Below, one piece after another: positions 24,501 to 32,313 of a stretch of 64,000 nucleotides of DNA. The notes under the pieces are model-generated. The model worked only from the letters and a program-made list of their open reading frames with translations, was not told the origin of the DNA and did not search any database. Position numbers and translations under genes: made by a program. The DNA comes from Legionella sp. (GTDB taxonomy: Bacteria; Pseudomonadota; Gammaproteobacteria; Legionellales; Legionellaceae). Each line of letters opens with the position of its first letter. The first letter of the stretch is position 1. The stretch lies in contig JARLJR010000085.1 in the NCBI GenBank assembly GCA_031291095.1, positions 97,256 to 161,255 of the forward strand, written 5' to 3'.

Positions 24501-25273
24501 CCGGCCACTTGCAGAAAAGAAGGGGGAAGAGGTAAGACTGGCAGCTCAGATGTTGTCACACAAAAATACTGAACTGCTTCGTCAGGTTCGATAATTGCCT
24601 GTTTTGGACTTGCTTCTTCAGTAGTTGCCTCTTCAGTAGTTGCCTCTTCAGTAGTTGCCTCTTCAGTAGTTGCCTCTTCAGTAGTTGCCTCTTCAGTAGT
24701 TACCTCTTCAGTAGTTACCTCTTCAGTAGTTGTTTGCTCAGGGGCTGTCTTATTGGGGGAGGATGGGAACAGTATTATTTGTTGTTGTTTTTGAGGTGCA
24801 TCAACATAGTACCATAACTCAGGTACTTGCAGTTCTTCAATCTCACGCAACAGTCTGGCTGTTGGATGCAACAAAGGCTTTGTTTTCAGTCGGCTCTTGA
24901 AATTAAATGTGCTACGAGAGGCAAGAAATTCATTTAATTTTTCGTCTTCGGTGGTTATTGTCCATGTGTCCGGGCATGAAGAAAGAAGGCTTACCCATTC
25001 GGCTCGGTTTTGGATGTACTTTGCATAACCACTTAGATCAAGATGGGTAATGGTTCGCGGAATGGCATTAATTAGTTGTTTTAATTCATCCAGTGTTTTA
25101 GTCTCTGGAGAGTTTGTGCTGAGATCAAGATGAGTAACTCGCGCAGGAATCGCGCTCAGTAACAAAATAAGCTGTTCTTGTGAGAGAGAATAAAGATCAA
25201 GGTCGCTTAAATCGAGATAGTTATCGTCGATTGCGGTAATTAATGAATGCACCAAATCATTTAACAAGAACAT
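21593..25273 (-). CDS. Large leucine-rich-repeat protein with TTEEA repeats, effector-like
   Basis: A 1226-residue protein with GGAG before its ATG. The N-terminus has two or three leucine-rich units of the Legionella style (SAIPARVTHLDLSTN, NAIPRTITHLDLSGY). Residues 182-221 are eight TTEEV/TTEEA pentapeptides. The following roughly 1000 residues match nothing I recognise; they are mostly helical up to about residue 850 and then beta-rich (LIGLTSNKTIDGEDSIPGAT, YPYIKPAHTGSKVCFGITGT), which hints at a C-terminal sandwich or lectin-like domain. It could be translocated by Dot/Icm; no direct sign of that is visible. Single gene with its own terminator. Confidence 0.65.
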   Translation of the reverse strand: MFLLNDLVHSLITAIDDNYLDLSDLDLYSLSQEQLILLLSAIPARVTHLDLSTNSPETKTLDELKQLINAIPRTITHLDLSGYAKYIQNRAEWVSLLSSCPDTWTITTEDEKLNEFLASRSTFNFKSRLKTKPLLHPTARLLREIEELQVPELWYYVDAPQKQQQIILFPSSPNKTAPEQTTTEEVTTEEVTTEEATTEEATTEEATTEEATTEEATTEEASPKQAIIEPDEAVQYFCVTTSELPVLPLPPSFLQVAGFTTVPKDPQDPKQRPDALLYFKYPEGTDRAKPPISLRAILSDKQYKPTMTQLVDLMTKVSAEMDWLSPGLTFYLSLDTIFITNSEAISIDKPLAFQLCPSGLLMTDELAPGVERYKIHRRMTAMLFLHLATQTMDLNEPMLTEKINEAQKQYPAFIAAFTELWDSTCKQRITLGERTHPMQQVSPTIGGLNKIRSRTPKTWNLAEFSALLSGTACNHSQTMSSVAADALLNLYQNSPAEEKLKMTRHLAQSVELLMPIEKSKLTNPSSKSQSIDWINRMNLISALLQELEHQGDYEALHETQQRLLEAGIGKQLGSNLADHNGKFALSVLVPVVKVSVWMSFQFATLKTRLMFDRNVKKMAQMLFDAAQPKVDRQGNATSIMSAAESEQYILMMLLISDFGSWIKGDPNSPSNTDDIDAKLLNLWKTIDLQVLLDFGLPCCPALLSDETTVLIEKKLEQHITRLIQKSAQTPLRDREQQQLRTSLSYLKSFAWRAHEQVTDASFRSLYTSYSLALIFGKPQQTVFYEPKPLLPIKPLAHSMQQVVEAAQASMNEPHAVSSRQQRKLALSPQHLVGYDSTHQHSVSHHFIPDAATSGAPLDITQFIFSLPEHGLIQYHYDTDSNITKKESIRSLSTGELEKINREFIPTTLSTEQRICTVQDKKTGTQGMFKVRMVDAGASNSVLIGLTSNKTIDGEDSIPGATATSIALDTATGMIHFLDPNGIKIQYPYIKPAHTGSKVCFGITGTQVYCIVDDTEYPPIRGFELPIGADIHPLIRIGCPGVKLTAQVMGALWTLERDQYGSLKQAASNPVAHSLYLYGLRAKECPHYEPHRHTSGIKGFTELKDLPQLIARQDLNVQLDLLMILLARHECLAECCAAPGILKRLISDVTSQPVVLAAKESHSAVSPERLIEITKVLGLSELELAIKQRLSEKPSVLQFSVFARNRVPMPSDDKLYNVSISPSPMSQ
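24611..24730 (-). repeat. 15-bp minisatellite (8 units) inside a gene
   Basis: Eight copies of a 15-bp unit (GCCTCTTCAGTAGTT on the plus strand) encode TTEEA or TTEEV. Most copies are identical. The unit is a multiple of three, so copy-number change would alter the length of the acidic linker without shifting the frame. Confidence 0.95.
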
Positions 25274-25384
25274 TAAGACTCCAATGTCAATATATATAAG
25301 CCCACAATTGTACTATATGTTTCTTTATAGATCAATTGCAACTGGCAAATATTTTATCAGACCCACAGGCCCCATTAATGTAGG

Positions 25385-25490
25385 ATTAAATGTCGCCTCT
25401 GGTCATCCCCGCGTAGTCAGGGATCCATCCAGAAAAATGGCATGATGATAAATATTTGAATAGCTCCCCGCCTGGAGGGAATGACAATAT
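25385..25490. repeat. Intergenic REP-like element
   Basis: In the 316-bp gap 25274-25590, TGGTCATCCCCGCGTAG and GCCTGGAGGGAATGACAA are imperfect inverted arms around an AT-rich centre. Nothing else is evident in the gap. Confidence 0.5.
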
Positions 25491-25590
25491 ATTAATTTAT
25501 TAAAAAATTATGGGGCCTTAGGGGCAAGCCACAGTAATTCGTAAGGATTATTTAGTAAGCCCCTAAGTAAGTGCCATTAATTGCGAGTAA

Positions 25591-26841
25591 TCAGGCTTGA
25601 TTTAATAGGGGGCATTCTCCCTCATTAGACGTAGCGTACCAAACCTTTCCTTGCATCACCTTAGCCCACCAAGCATCTGTTGATTCTTGATCCATCAAAT
25701 ACCACTCTGGGGTGTGGCTCACTAAGGCATCACCCATGGCTTTTGCCTTCTGGGTTTCTTCAATTAACTGCTGCTGCTGGTTTTGCTTCCATAATGAGAC
25801 ATAATCTATGAGTTTAAGCTCCGGGTTACTCTCAACAAGATGTACTAATTCAAATCCATTAGCCAAGGCTTTAAATACTCCGGAAGCTGTATGCGGTCTT
25901 AACGTTGCGGCGGCATCTCCTACAAAAATTACCCGATTACTTGCATAGGCAGACAAATGAAAATCAAAAATAGCTTGGATAAACGGCCTTGGGGTTTCCA
26001 TGATGATTTGTTTAATCGCACTAGGTAATACCTGAGCAAAATTATGAAGATACTGCATGTGCTCTACAGTTAATGTTCCGGCAGGCAATGAGCGGGTGCG
26101 TTGCTTACCTTCATTATCAATCAATAAATTATTTAAAGACAGTCCTCTACGATCTTCATACATCACCCAATTCAATAATGTTTTTCCTGTCTTTTGGTAG
26201 TTTGCCCCAGGAATTCGGTATAAAAGAATATGGCCATGAGGATAGACGCTGTAAGGAATGTGCTCATGAAAAAGGGGGTTAGAAGCTAAATGGTCATTAT
26301 CAATAACCCCACGCCAAGCCACATAACCTGCATATTCTGGTTGGGATTTTGGTAATAAATGAGCACGAACTGTCGAATCAACACCATCTGCAACAATAAC
26401 TAAATCTGCGTTATAAACCTTCCCATCAGTCGTTTCCACCAAACAGTTATCTTGCGTTTCTTCAAAACGACAAACTTCAGCATTTGTATGGTAGTTTAAC
26501 GACTCAACTCGTTTACGCAGATTTTGATAGGCATCCGTCCAATTTAATGTCATAACCCGAATAGCTTGCCTCCAGAAAACCTGATCATCCGGCTCTTCTT
26601 GTTCATTTTTGCGAACGAAGGAACGGCTAGTAACCAGTAGGCGTGGAATATCGGCGTCAAACAAATCATTTTCTATACATTGATTCACTACAGCTTCAGG
26701 AAGCGTAATCCCCGAGCCTTGACCTATCCGTCCTGATGATTGCTCTAAAATAGTAACATTTGCCCCTAAACGCTGAAGCAAAATGGCTGAAGCACAACCA
26801 GCAATCGAACCACCAACAACTACTACATTTTTTCCACGCAT
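25591..26841 (-). CDS. FAD-dependent monooxygenase
   Basis: A 416-residue class A flavoprotein hydroxylase. The N-terminal Rossmann motif VVVGGSIAGCASAILLQRLG is followed by the acidic TILEQ end of the second strand, the central DLVIVADGVDSTVRAHLLP matches the DG motif, and VIFVGDAAATLRPHTASG the second FAD motif (GD, though the usual His after GDAA is absent). Such enzymes hydroxylate aromatic substrates with NAD(P)H and O2; substrate unknown. The ATG at 26841 has only AAGTGA upstream. Monocistronic between repeat elements. Confidence 0.88.
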   Translation of the reverse strand: MRGKNVVVVGGSIAGCASAILLQRLGANVTILEQSSGRIGQGSGITLPEAVVNQCIENDLFDADIPRLLVTSRSFVRKNEQEEPDDQVFWRQAIRVMTLNWTDAYQNLRKRVESLNYHTNAEVCRFEETQDNCLVETTDGKVYNADLVIVADGVDSTVRAHLLPKSQPEYAGYVAWRGVIDNDHLASNPLFHEHIPYSVYPHGHILLYRIPGANYQKTGKTLLNWVMYEDRRGLSLNNLLIDNEGKQRTRSLPAGTLTVEHMQYLHNFAQVLPSAIKQIIMETPRPFIQAIFDFHLSAYASNRVIFVGDAAATLRPHTASGVFKALANGFELVHLVESNPELKLIDYVSLWKQNQQQQLIEETQKAKAMGDALVSHTPEWYLMDQESTDAWWAKVMQGKVWYATSNEGECPLLNQA

Positions 26842-26922
26842 AAATCACTTTTAAGTGGTAAGAGATCTCACCATCATACAAAATTTTTTTAACAAAACAA
26901 CTGTTAAGCAGGGAATGCCTCA

Positions 26923-27041
26923 ATGTACGTCATCCAGAGGAGTTTACGACGAAGGATCTCCTGAATGTAGCATTATACTTATCCATAACACCCATACCTC
27001 ATTCAGAAGCTCCCTCACTATATTCGGGATGACGTACGTCC
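26923..27041. repeat. Palindromic intergenic element, about 120 bp
   Basis: TGTACGTCATCC at the left end and GGGATGACGTACG at the right end are inverted copies. The interior contains GTTTACGACGAAGGATCTCC (shared with the 5.46 and 17.35 kb elements) and GCTCCCTCACTATATTC (shared with the 47.5-48 kb elements), so it looks like a composite of two repeat types. Confidence 0.65.
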
Positions 27042-27042
27042 T

Positions 27043-27381
27043 TTACCAATGACCATCATAAGGTCTATGCTCTTTAATTTCTTGTTTTGTTTTGCCTCGA
27101 TGATAGTGCAATTTCCATTCTTTGCTTTGAGTAGCCTTATTCCAAAAGGGGTGATAATCAAGGGCAAAAACCCGTCGTGAATGATTATCTATTTGTTTGT
27201 ATAGGTTTAGCCCCCCTCCTCCCTTGACATAAAGCTGTAAGGCTACGCGATAATTACCGGTGCGTATCGCACCATAAGCAGCTATGGAAGCCACTACTGC
27301 AGCTGTCGCTGTTGTTCCGAATGAAGAGTGTTCTGATTTTGGTTCTTTTATTTTACTTTCAGCCACGAGATCCTCTCTCAT
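27043..27381 (-). CDS. Small protein with toxin-like C-terminus
   Basis: A 112-residue protein; an in-frame GTG at 27366 could also be the start. A short hydrophobic Ala-rich segment (TATAAVVASIAAYGA) is followed by a basic, His- and Trp-rich end: RRVFALDYHPFWNK, KLHYHRGKTKQEIK, HRPYDGHW. The order FALDYHP, then LHYHR, then HRP near the terminus resembles short C-terminal domains of Rhs and other polymorphic toxins, but here it stands alone with no immunity-like neighbour. I cannot name a family with confidence. The stop lies two bases from a palindromic element. Confidence 0.45.
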   Translation of the reverse strand: MREDLVAESKIKEPKSEHSSFGTTATAAVVASIAAYGAIRTGNYRVALQLYVKGGGGLNLYKQIDNHSRRVFALDYHPFWNKATQSKEWKLHYHRGKTKQEIKEHRPYDGHW

Positions 27382-27506
27382 AGTACATCAGATCCGATCT
27401 GATAAAAAAAACTGACATATAAGACCACATTTAGGACATTATTTGCAAATATCATTAGAAATGAGGTGTTTACATTTGGCCAGGATAGTAGAAATATAAA
27501 TGGCTC

Positions 27507-28406
27507 CTAGCGTTTTGCATAAATGATAATAGATAAAAGAACCATTCCCATTCCCATTATTTGCCCAATCGTTAATTTTTCGCCTAATAAAAGCCAGGCA
27601 AGAACTACCGTTGCCAAGGGCATTATGGCTGTAGATAACGAAGCCATTACCCCATCAACGCGTTGACAACCAAAGTACCAAAATACATAAAATAAACCAG
27701 AGCTTAAACCTAAAATAATTAAAATCCACCAACCAGAAACACCAATATGAACGCCACTCCAAGAACTCAAGCTTAAAAAACATAATAATAAAATGGCATT
27801 GATCCCATTAAGCAGCGAAGAAACTAAAAATACCGGCAACGAACTCACATACATTTTACTTAAAATGTAATAAGCAGCCTCTGGAAATAAAGAGATTAAT
27901 ACAATTGCATCGCCTAAGAATGAATGGCTTACAACCGCGCCACCAAGCTTTTCCCTAGCAATAACCAAGAGCCCAAAAGTAGCAAAGCCAATGCAAATCG
28001 CTTTCTTACCGGAAATTTTCTCATTAAGAATGATCCAGGACATAAGCGCGATGATTGCAGGTAAAACACTGGTAATAATACCGGCTACATTCGCATCAGT
28101 ATAATGCAAGCCTAATAGCATCAGTGCATTAAAAAGAACGCCTGCGCATAAGGCCTGGGCCAAAATGAAATACCAGTCTCGTCGTTTTAATTGCGAAAAA
28201 TAATAAGCAATCGATTGTTTTCTTGCAGGGGACAATTTATGCAGTACGAATAAAATTGCGGCAGCCAAACTGAAACGAAGAACTAGAATGAGTTGGATAG
28301 GAATTGATGCCAGGATGTATTTAGATAAGACAATATTAATTCCCACCATAATTTGAGCAAGAAAAAGAAAGAACATGCCCTTAACAAAAGAATCATTTTT
28401 TTGCAT
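27507..28406 (-). CDS. EamA/DMT-family transporter
   Basis: A 299-residue inner-membrane protein with ten helices in two EamA halves. Characteristic stretches are MVGINIVLSKYILASIPIQL, AGIITSVLPAIIALMSWIIL followed by NEKISGKKAICIGFATFGLL, and in the second half VMASLSTAIMPLATVVLAWLLLGEKLT. Family members export metabolites or amino acids. An AraC-type regulator gene lies 58 bp upstream on the same strand, so the two may form a regulator-exporter pair. Confidence 0.88.
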   Translation of the reverse strand: MQKNDSFVKGMFFLFLAQIMVGINIVLSKYILASIPIQLILVLRFSLAAAILFVLHKLSPARKQSIAYYFSQLKRRDWYFILAQALCAGVLFNALMLLGLHYTDANVAGIITSVLPAIIALMSWIILNEKISGKKAICIGFATFGLLVIAREKLGGAVVSHSFLGDAIVLISLFPEAAYYILSKMYVSSLPVFLVSSLLNGINAILLLCFLSLSSWSGVHIGVSGWWILIILGLSSGLFYVFWYFGCQRVDGVMASLSTAIMPLATVVLAWLLLGEKLTIGQIMGMGMVLLSIIIYAKR

Positions 28407-28464
28407 CGCGTACCGCTTTTTTTATTTCCAAGTACGAGCAAGTCTAGCAGACCTAAGAACACAA

Positions 28465-29208
28465 TCAGTTATCCGTTTCATGCATCTGTTTTGCCGTTAA
28501 GCGCCATTGTGATGGAGATTTCCCGTATACCATAGTAAAACGCCGACTAAATGCAGATAAGTTTCCATAACCGACCTTAAAGGCCACTTCGTCAATAGAA
28601 AGAGCACTAATGGATAATAAAGCCTGTGCTTTTTGTAGTTTCTTCATGCGCCAATATTCAGCAAGCGCACATCCCATCTGCTCCTTAAAACGTCGTTGTA
28701 ATTGACTGACACTCAAATGGCAATGCCTTGCCACCTGGCTGAGCATGACCGGTTCAGCAAAATGCAAGTCAATCCAATGTCTCGCTTTTTGCACCAGGGC
28801 ATCCCCTTCTGAAATAAAGGATTTGGTCGTAATTTGCAGCAGCAATTGATTCATTAATGCATCGGTAAATACATCACGCTCATTATGGGTTAAATAATGA
28901 TGACTAAACTGCATCAGTTTCTTAGCGCTGCTCGATAGATTCATCAGACTGGGAATTGTGCCCTCATTCCATAAAGAGCATTTATCTTTAACATCAATAA
29001 CTAAAAAAAGATTATCCTCGCCCCCAGAAAAACAATGCCGCTCTTCAGGAGCAATATAAACGCCTACATCCTGATGAATAACGCCAGAATATTGATTAAT
29101 CTCCAATTCCATAGAACCAGACAAAGGCAATACCAACTGGGCAAAATCATGGACATGGCTGCGGCTTTCGGAATGATAGGAGCGCAGCTCTATGTGATTG
29201 TTAAACAC
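28465..29208 (-). CDS. AraC-family transcriptional regulator
   Basis: A 247-residue regulator. The N-terminal half has a cupin-like sensor (FAQLVLPLSGSMELEIN, IAPEERHCFSGG); the C-terminal half has two helix-turn-helix motifs: LSQVARHCHLSVSQLQRRFKEQMG and IDEVAFKVGYGNLSAFSRRFTMVYGKSPSQWR. The start is a GTG at 29208 with AAGGA seven bases upstream. The target is probably the EamA exporter just downstream on the same strand, by analogy with similar pairs. Confidence 0.9.
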   Translation of the reverse strand: MFNNHIELRSYHSESRSHVHDFAQLVLPLSGSMELEINQYSGVIHQDVGVYIAPEERHCFSGGEDNLFLVIDVKDKCSLWNEGTIPSLMNLSSSAKKLMQFSHHYLTHNERDVFTDALMNQLLLQITTKSFISEGDALVQKARHWIDLHFAEPVMLSQVARHCHLSVSQLQRRFKEQMGCALAEYWRMKKLQKAQALLSISALSIDEVAFKVGYGNLSAFSRRFTMVYGKSPSQWRLTAKQMHETDN

Positions 29209-29271
29209 GCTATAATCCTTCTGAATCTAGTTACCTAGAATGGGGAGCTGCATTATAGCGCGCACAAATAT

Positions 29272-30300
29272 TTACTGTATATCCTCATCACTCAAATTAA
29301 ATGCTTCTTGAACATTTTCCAGCTGCTCTTCAACAACATTTAATTTTTCAAAACTTGCAATGTGAAATAAAGCTTGTCCGGCATGAACCAGCGGCAACAT
29401 ACTTTCGCCGATAATAATGCCCGAAATAGGTGACTTGAGTTTGTACTCTTCGGTGCTGGTAGGATTCGCAATAACCGCAATGATTTGCCCTTTGGTGACG
29501 CGATTTCCGGCTTTTTTAATATGTCGCAAAATGCCACTAATTGGTGCTCTTAGCCAATAACTATTCCTTGAAATAGTTGGCGTAAATTTTTTTATGCCGA
29601 GCCGCCCAGGTTTAATCATACCTAAGGCTGCCATAACGCTTAAAATGCCATTAAGTCCGGTTCTAATTGATAACTCATCAAAGCGGAGCGCCTCCCCACC
29701 TTCATAAACTAAAATAGGCACTCCTTGCTCATTCGCATACTCTCTCATCGACCCGTCTCTAAAAGAGGAATGCAAAATCACCGGGGCGTTAAAAGCACTA
29801 GCGAGGGCCTCAAGGCCGGGCATATCCAGATTGGCACGAATTTGCGGTAAATTAAAACGATGATTTGACCCCGTATGTAAATCGATAACATATTGAGATT
29901 GAGAAAGAATTTCTGTACTGATAATTCCAGCAAGAATTGATGCCAACGATCCCTTCGGACCTCCAGGAAAAGAACGATTTAAATCCCTCCGGTCCATTAA
30001 ATAACGTTCTTGGTATAAAAAGCCATAAACATTAACTATAGGAATAGCAATTATGCTGCCCTTTATACGTTTCAAACCTTTTTTGTGTAATAGGCGTCTA
30101 ATGATTTCTACGCCATTGATCTCATCACCATGAATGGCCGCCGTCACACAAAGTGCAGGCCCCTCCTCTACACCATTAATGACGTGTATTGGTAAACTCA
30201 TAGGAGTCCAATCATATAATTTAGGTAAAGGCAAAAAAACCGTTTTTTGCTGTCCGGGTTTGATTTGTTCCTTACCCATAACAATATTTGCTTTACTCAT
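29272..30300 (-). CDS. Succinylglutamate desuccinylase/aspartoacylase-type metallohydrolase
   Basis: A 342-residue member of the zinc carboxypeptidase-like AstE/AspA family. Zinc ligands appear in AAIHGDEINGVEII (HxxE) and YVIDLHTGSNHRFNLP (His); MDRRDLNRSFPGG is the family substrate loop. A C-terminal biotinyl-lipoyl-like tail (LKSPISGIIIGESMLPLVHAGQALF) is common in the subgroup that deacylates N-acyl amino acids or peptides. AGGAT precedes the ATG. No neighbour points to a pathway. Confidence 0.88.
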   Translation of the reverse strand: MSKANIVMGKEQIKPGQQKTVFLPLPKLYDWTPMSLPIHVINGVEEGPALCVTAAIHGDEINGVEIIRRLLHKKGLKRIKGSIIAIPIVNVYGFLYQERYLMDRRDLNRSFPGGPKGSLASILAGIISTEILSQSQYVIDLHTGSNHRFNLPQIRANLDMPGLEALASAFNAPVILHSSFRDGSMREYANEQGVPILVYEGGEALRFDELSIRTGLNGILSVMAALGMIKPGRLGIKKFTPTISRNSYWLRAPISGILRHIKKAGNRVTKGQIIAVIANPTSTEEYKLKSPISGIIIGESMLPLVHAGQALFHIASFEKLNVVEEQLENVQEAFNLSDEDIQ

Positions 30301-30428
30301 TAATTATCCTTATATGAGTGAGCAGCTGTACGAGTCATGGCAAACGTCCTGTCCATTAAGATTATGCTATAAGTATAGTGCATTTCTTAATAGAACAAGC
30401 TTCGTGCTTTATATTAGCTAACTTAAGT

Positions 30429-30472
30429 CCAAGTGGCCTGATTTTTCAGGTTAAAAAATCCAGGCCATTTGG
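30429..30472. terminator. Long-stem hairpin
   Basis: CCAAGTGGCCTG and CAGGCCATTTGG pair (one mismatch) with a 20-base A/T-rich loop between the 29272 and 30489 genes. On the minus strand it follows the 30489 gene stop. Confidence 0.5.
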
Positions 30473-30488
30473 GTCAATATAATAAATC

Positions 30489-30731
30489 TTAGTGTTGTGT
30501 TTTATGTTTGGACTTACCACACAACCAATCAAAACTGACCTCAAGTTCATCGGCAATTTTTTTCATGGCATAGGCATCTAAAGCAATCACACCATTTAAT
30601 AAAGCCTCTATTTTAAACTTAGGCAGTTCAAATAGTTTGGAGCATACTTGCACTCGCTCAGTCATCAAGGATGGAACACCTAGCTCGTCAAGTTCATGAT
30701 TCAAACGTTCAGTTAGTTTTTTGTTTGACAT
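30489..30731 (-). CDS. Small helix-turn-helix protein
   Basis: An 80-residue protein with GAGGAG seven bases before its ATG. The sequence ERVQVCSKLFELPKFKIEALLNG, then YAMKKIADELEVSFDWLCGK, fits a Cro/C1-type helix-turn-helix with the late EVSFDWLCGK segment typical of phage-repressor-like regulators. Target unknown. Its stand-alone position suggests either self-regulation or a prophage relic. Confidence 0.65.
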   Translation of the reverse strand: MSNKKLTERLNHELDELGVPSLMTERVQVCSKLFELPKFKIEALLNGVIALDAYAMKKIADELEVSFDWLCGKSKHKTQH

Positions 30732-30822
30732 AGTATTTCTCCTCTTGGCTTTTCATTAGTGTAAAACACTTAAGCTTAAGGGTTGATTAACTGCTTAACG
30801 TTTTTTGAAAATTATTTTTTGA

Positions 30823-30892
30823 CCCGAACGCAGTGAGGGATCTCCTGCATCTGGCTCAGTGCTTGCATTGGAGATCCCTCACTGCGTTCGGG
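30823..30892. repeat. Perfect palindromic intergenic element
   Basis: A 23-bp perfect inverted repeat (arms beginning CCCGAACGCAGTGAGGGA) around a 24-base centre, upstream of the itaconate-type operon. It is the same element type as those at 47514, 47641 and 47961 (CCCGAACGtAGTGAGGGA there). Confidence 0.9.
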
Positions 30893-30998
30893 ATGATAAT
30901 GGCAGTGCCCCCTCTCCCACAAAAATGAATCACTGTATTTTTTACAAATTTCCATTAATATAAAAAACCACAACAAAGGAATGTACTAAGGAAAAAAT

Positions 30999-32312
30999 AT
31001 GGATGTAGAGAAACAATATGCCGCTAAATTTAAGTCCGCAGCAGAGGCTATCAACCTTATTCCTCCAACAGCCGTAATTTCTATGGGCATGCGCGTGGCA
31101 ACTCCACCCGCCTTATGTCATGCTCTAGCAGAGCGAGCTAAAGCCGGCGATCTCAAAGAAGTAAAAGTTTATTATCTTCGTTGTGGGGATGTCGCCTTAA
31201 AAACAATTTTTCAAGAAGAGTTACTGCACATTATTAAACCTTACTCCTCAATGATGTCTAAAGGAGAGGTTTTATTAGCAGAGCGAGGATATGCTGTTGG
31301 CAAAAAACACATTCATTTTGTGCCAGTTAGTTTTAGCCGCTACCCGCATACAATTAAGGCATTAACCTCACTGGATGCATTTATCGTAACCGTATCGCCA
31401 ATGGATAAATTTGGTTTCTTCAACTTAGGTGTTAATGGTGATTATGCCATTGAGCTAGCTCGCTATGCTGACAAATTAATTGTGGAAGTGAATGAAAACA
31501 TGCCGCGAACAGCTGGCTCTACTTCCATTCATATCAGTGAAGTAGATGCTGTAGTTGAACATACTGCCCCCTTATTAGAAGAGCCATCACAACCAGCTAC
31601 TGAATTAGAAAAACGAATTGGCCAGCATATCACTTCATTGATTCCCGATGGAGCAACCATTCAAATGGGAATTGGTGGGGTGCCTAACGCGGTTTGTGAG
31701 CAACTAGGCGATCATAAAAACTTAGGTATTCATACCGAAGTTATCACCTCAGGAATGGTTGATTTAATCAAAAAAGGGATAGTAACCAACACCAATAAAA
31801 CCTTACATCCTTATACCAATGTATTTACTTTTGCGATTGGCGATAAGGAACTATATGATTTTATTGATAATAATCCATCCATGAATTGCCTTCCCGTTTC
31901 CTATGTTAATGAACCCACGGTTATTGGCAAAAATAATTTAATGACCTCAGTTAATGCATTTATTGAGATCGACTTCAGCGGACAAGTTAATGCTGAATTT
32001 ATAGGCCATCAATTTTCAGGGGTAGGAGGACAATTGGATTTTATTCGTGGTGTTCATTATTCAGAAGGTGGCAAAACAATTATTGCCAGCAGCTCCACCG
32101 CAAAAAGTGGCCGTATCTCCAGAATCGTTCCCCGGCTCTCGTCAATAGCCACCGATACCCGGCTTGATATTGATTATGTAGTCACCGAGTATGGCGTGGC
32201 TCAGTTGAAAGGAAAGTCGACCACAGAAAGAACTCTGGCGTTAATTAAAATTGCCCATCCAGATTTTCATGAGCAATTACAACAACAGGCCAAACAACAA
32301 GGATTTATTTAA
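30999..32312 (+). CDS. ict: Acyl-CoA:carboxylate CoA-transferase, probable itaconate CoA-transferase
   Basis: A 437-residue enzyme of the acetyl-CoA hydrolase/4-hydroxybutyrate CoA-transferase family. Visible are IQMGIGGVPNAVCEQL, IHTEVITSGMVDLI (its Glu is the likely covalent catalytic residue), EIDFSGQVNAEFIG, GVGGQLDFIRG and VTEYGVAQLKGKS. The next two genes, a CitE-like lyase and a MaoC hydratase, make the set equal in content to bacterial itaconate catabolism (Ict-Ich-Ccl; RipABC of Yersinia), where this enzyme makes itaconyl-CoA. AAGGA lies upstream of the ATG. The one-base gap to the next gene indicates an operon. Substrate is inferred from context; 4-hydroxybutyrate is the main alternative. 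Confidence 0.8.
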   Translation: MDVEKQYAAKFKSAAEAINLIPPTAVISMGMRVATPPALCHALAERAKAGDLKEVKVYYLRCGDVALKTIFQEELLHIIKPYSSMMSKGEVLLAERGYAVGKKHIHFVPVSFSRYPHTIKALTSLDAFIVTVSPMDKFGFFNLGVNGDYAIELARYADKLIVEVNENMPRTAGSTSIHISEVDAVVEHTAPLLEEPSQPATELEKRIGQHITSLIPDGATIQMGIGGVPNAVCEQLGDHKNLGIHTEVITSGMVDLIKKGIVTNTNKTLHPYTNVFTFAIGDKELYDFIDNNPSMNCLPVSYVNEPTVIGKNNLMTSVNAFIEIDFSGQVNAEFIGHQFSGVGGQLDFIRGVHYSEGGKTIIASSSTAKSGRISRIVPRLSSIATDTRLDIDYVVTEYGVAQLKGKSTTERTLALIKIAHPDFHEQLQQQAKQQGFI

Positions 32313-32313
32313 A

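Noticed and set aside
24611-24730. Tandem repeats as a CRISPR-like array
   Set aside because: Units of 15 bp are contiguous without spacers and lie in frame inside a gene.
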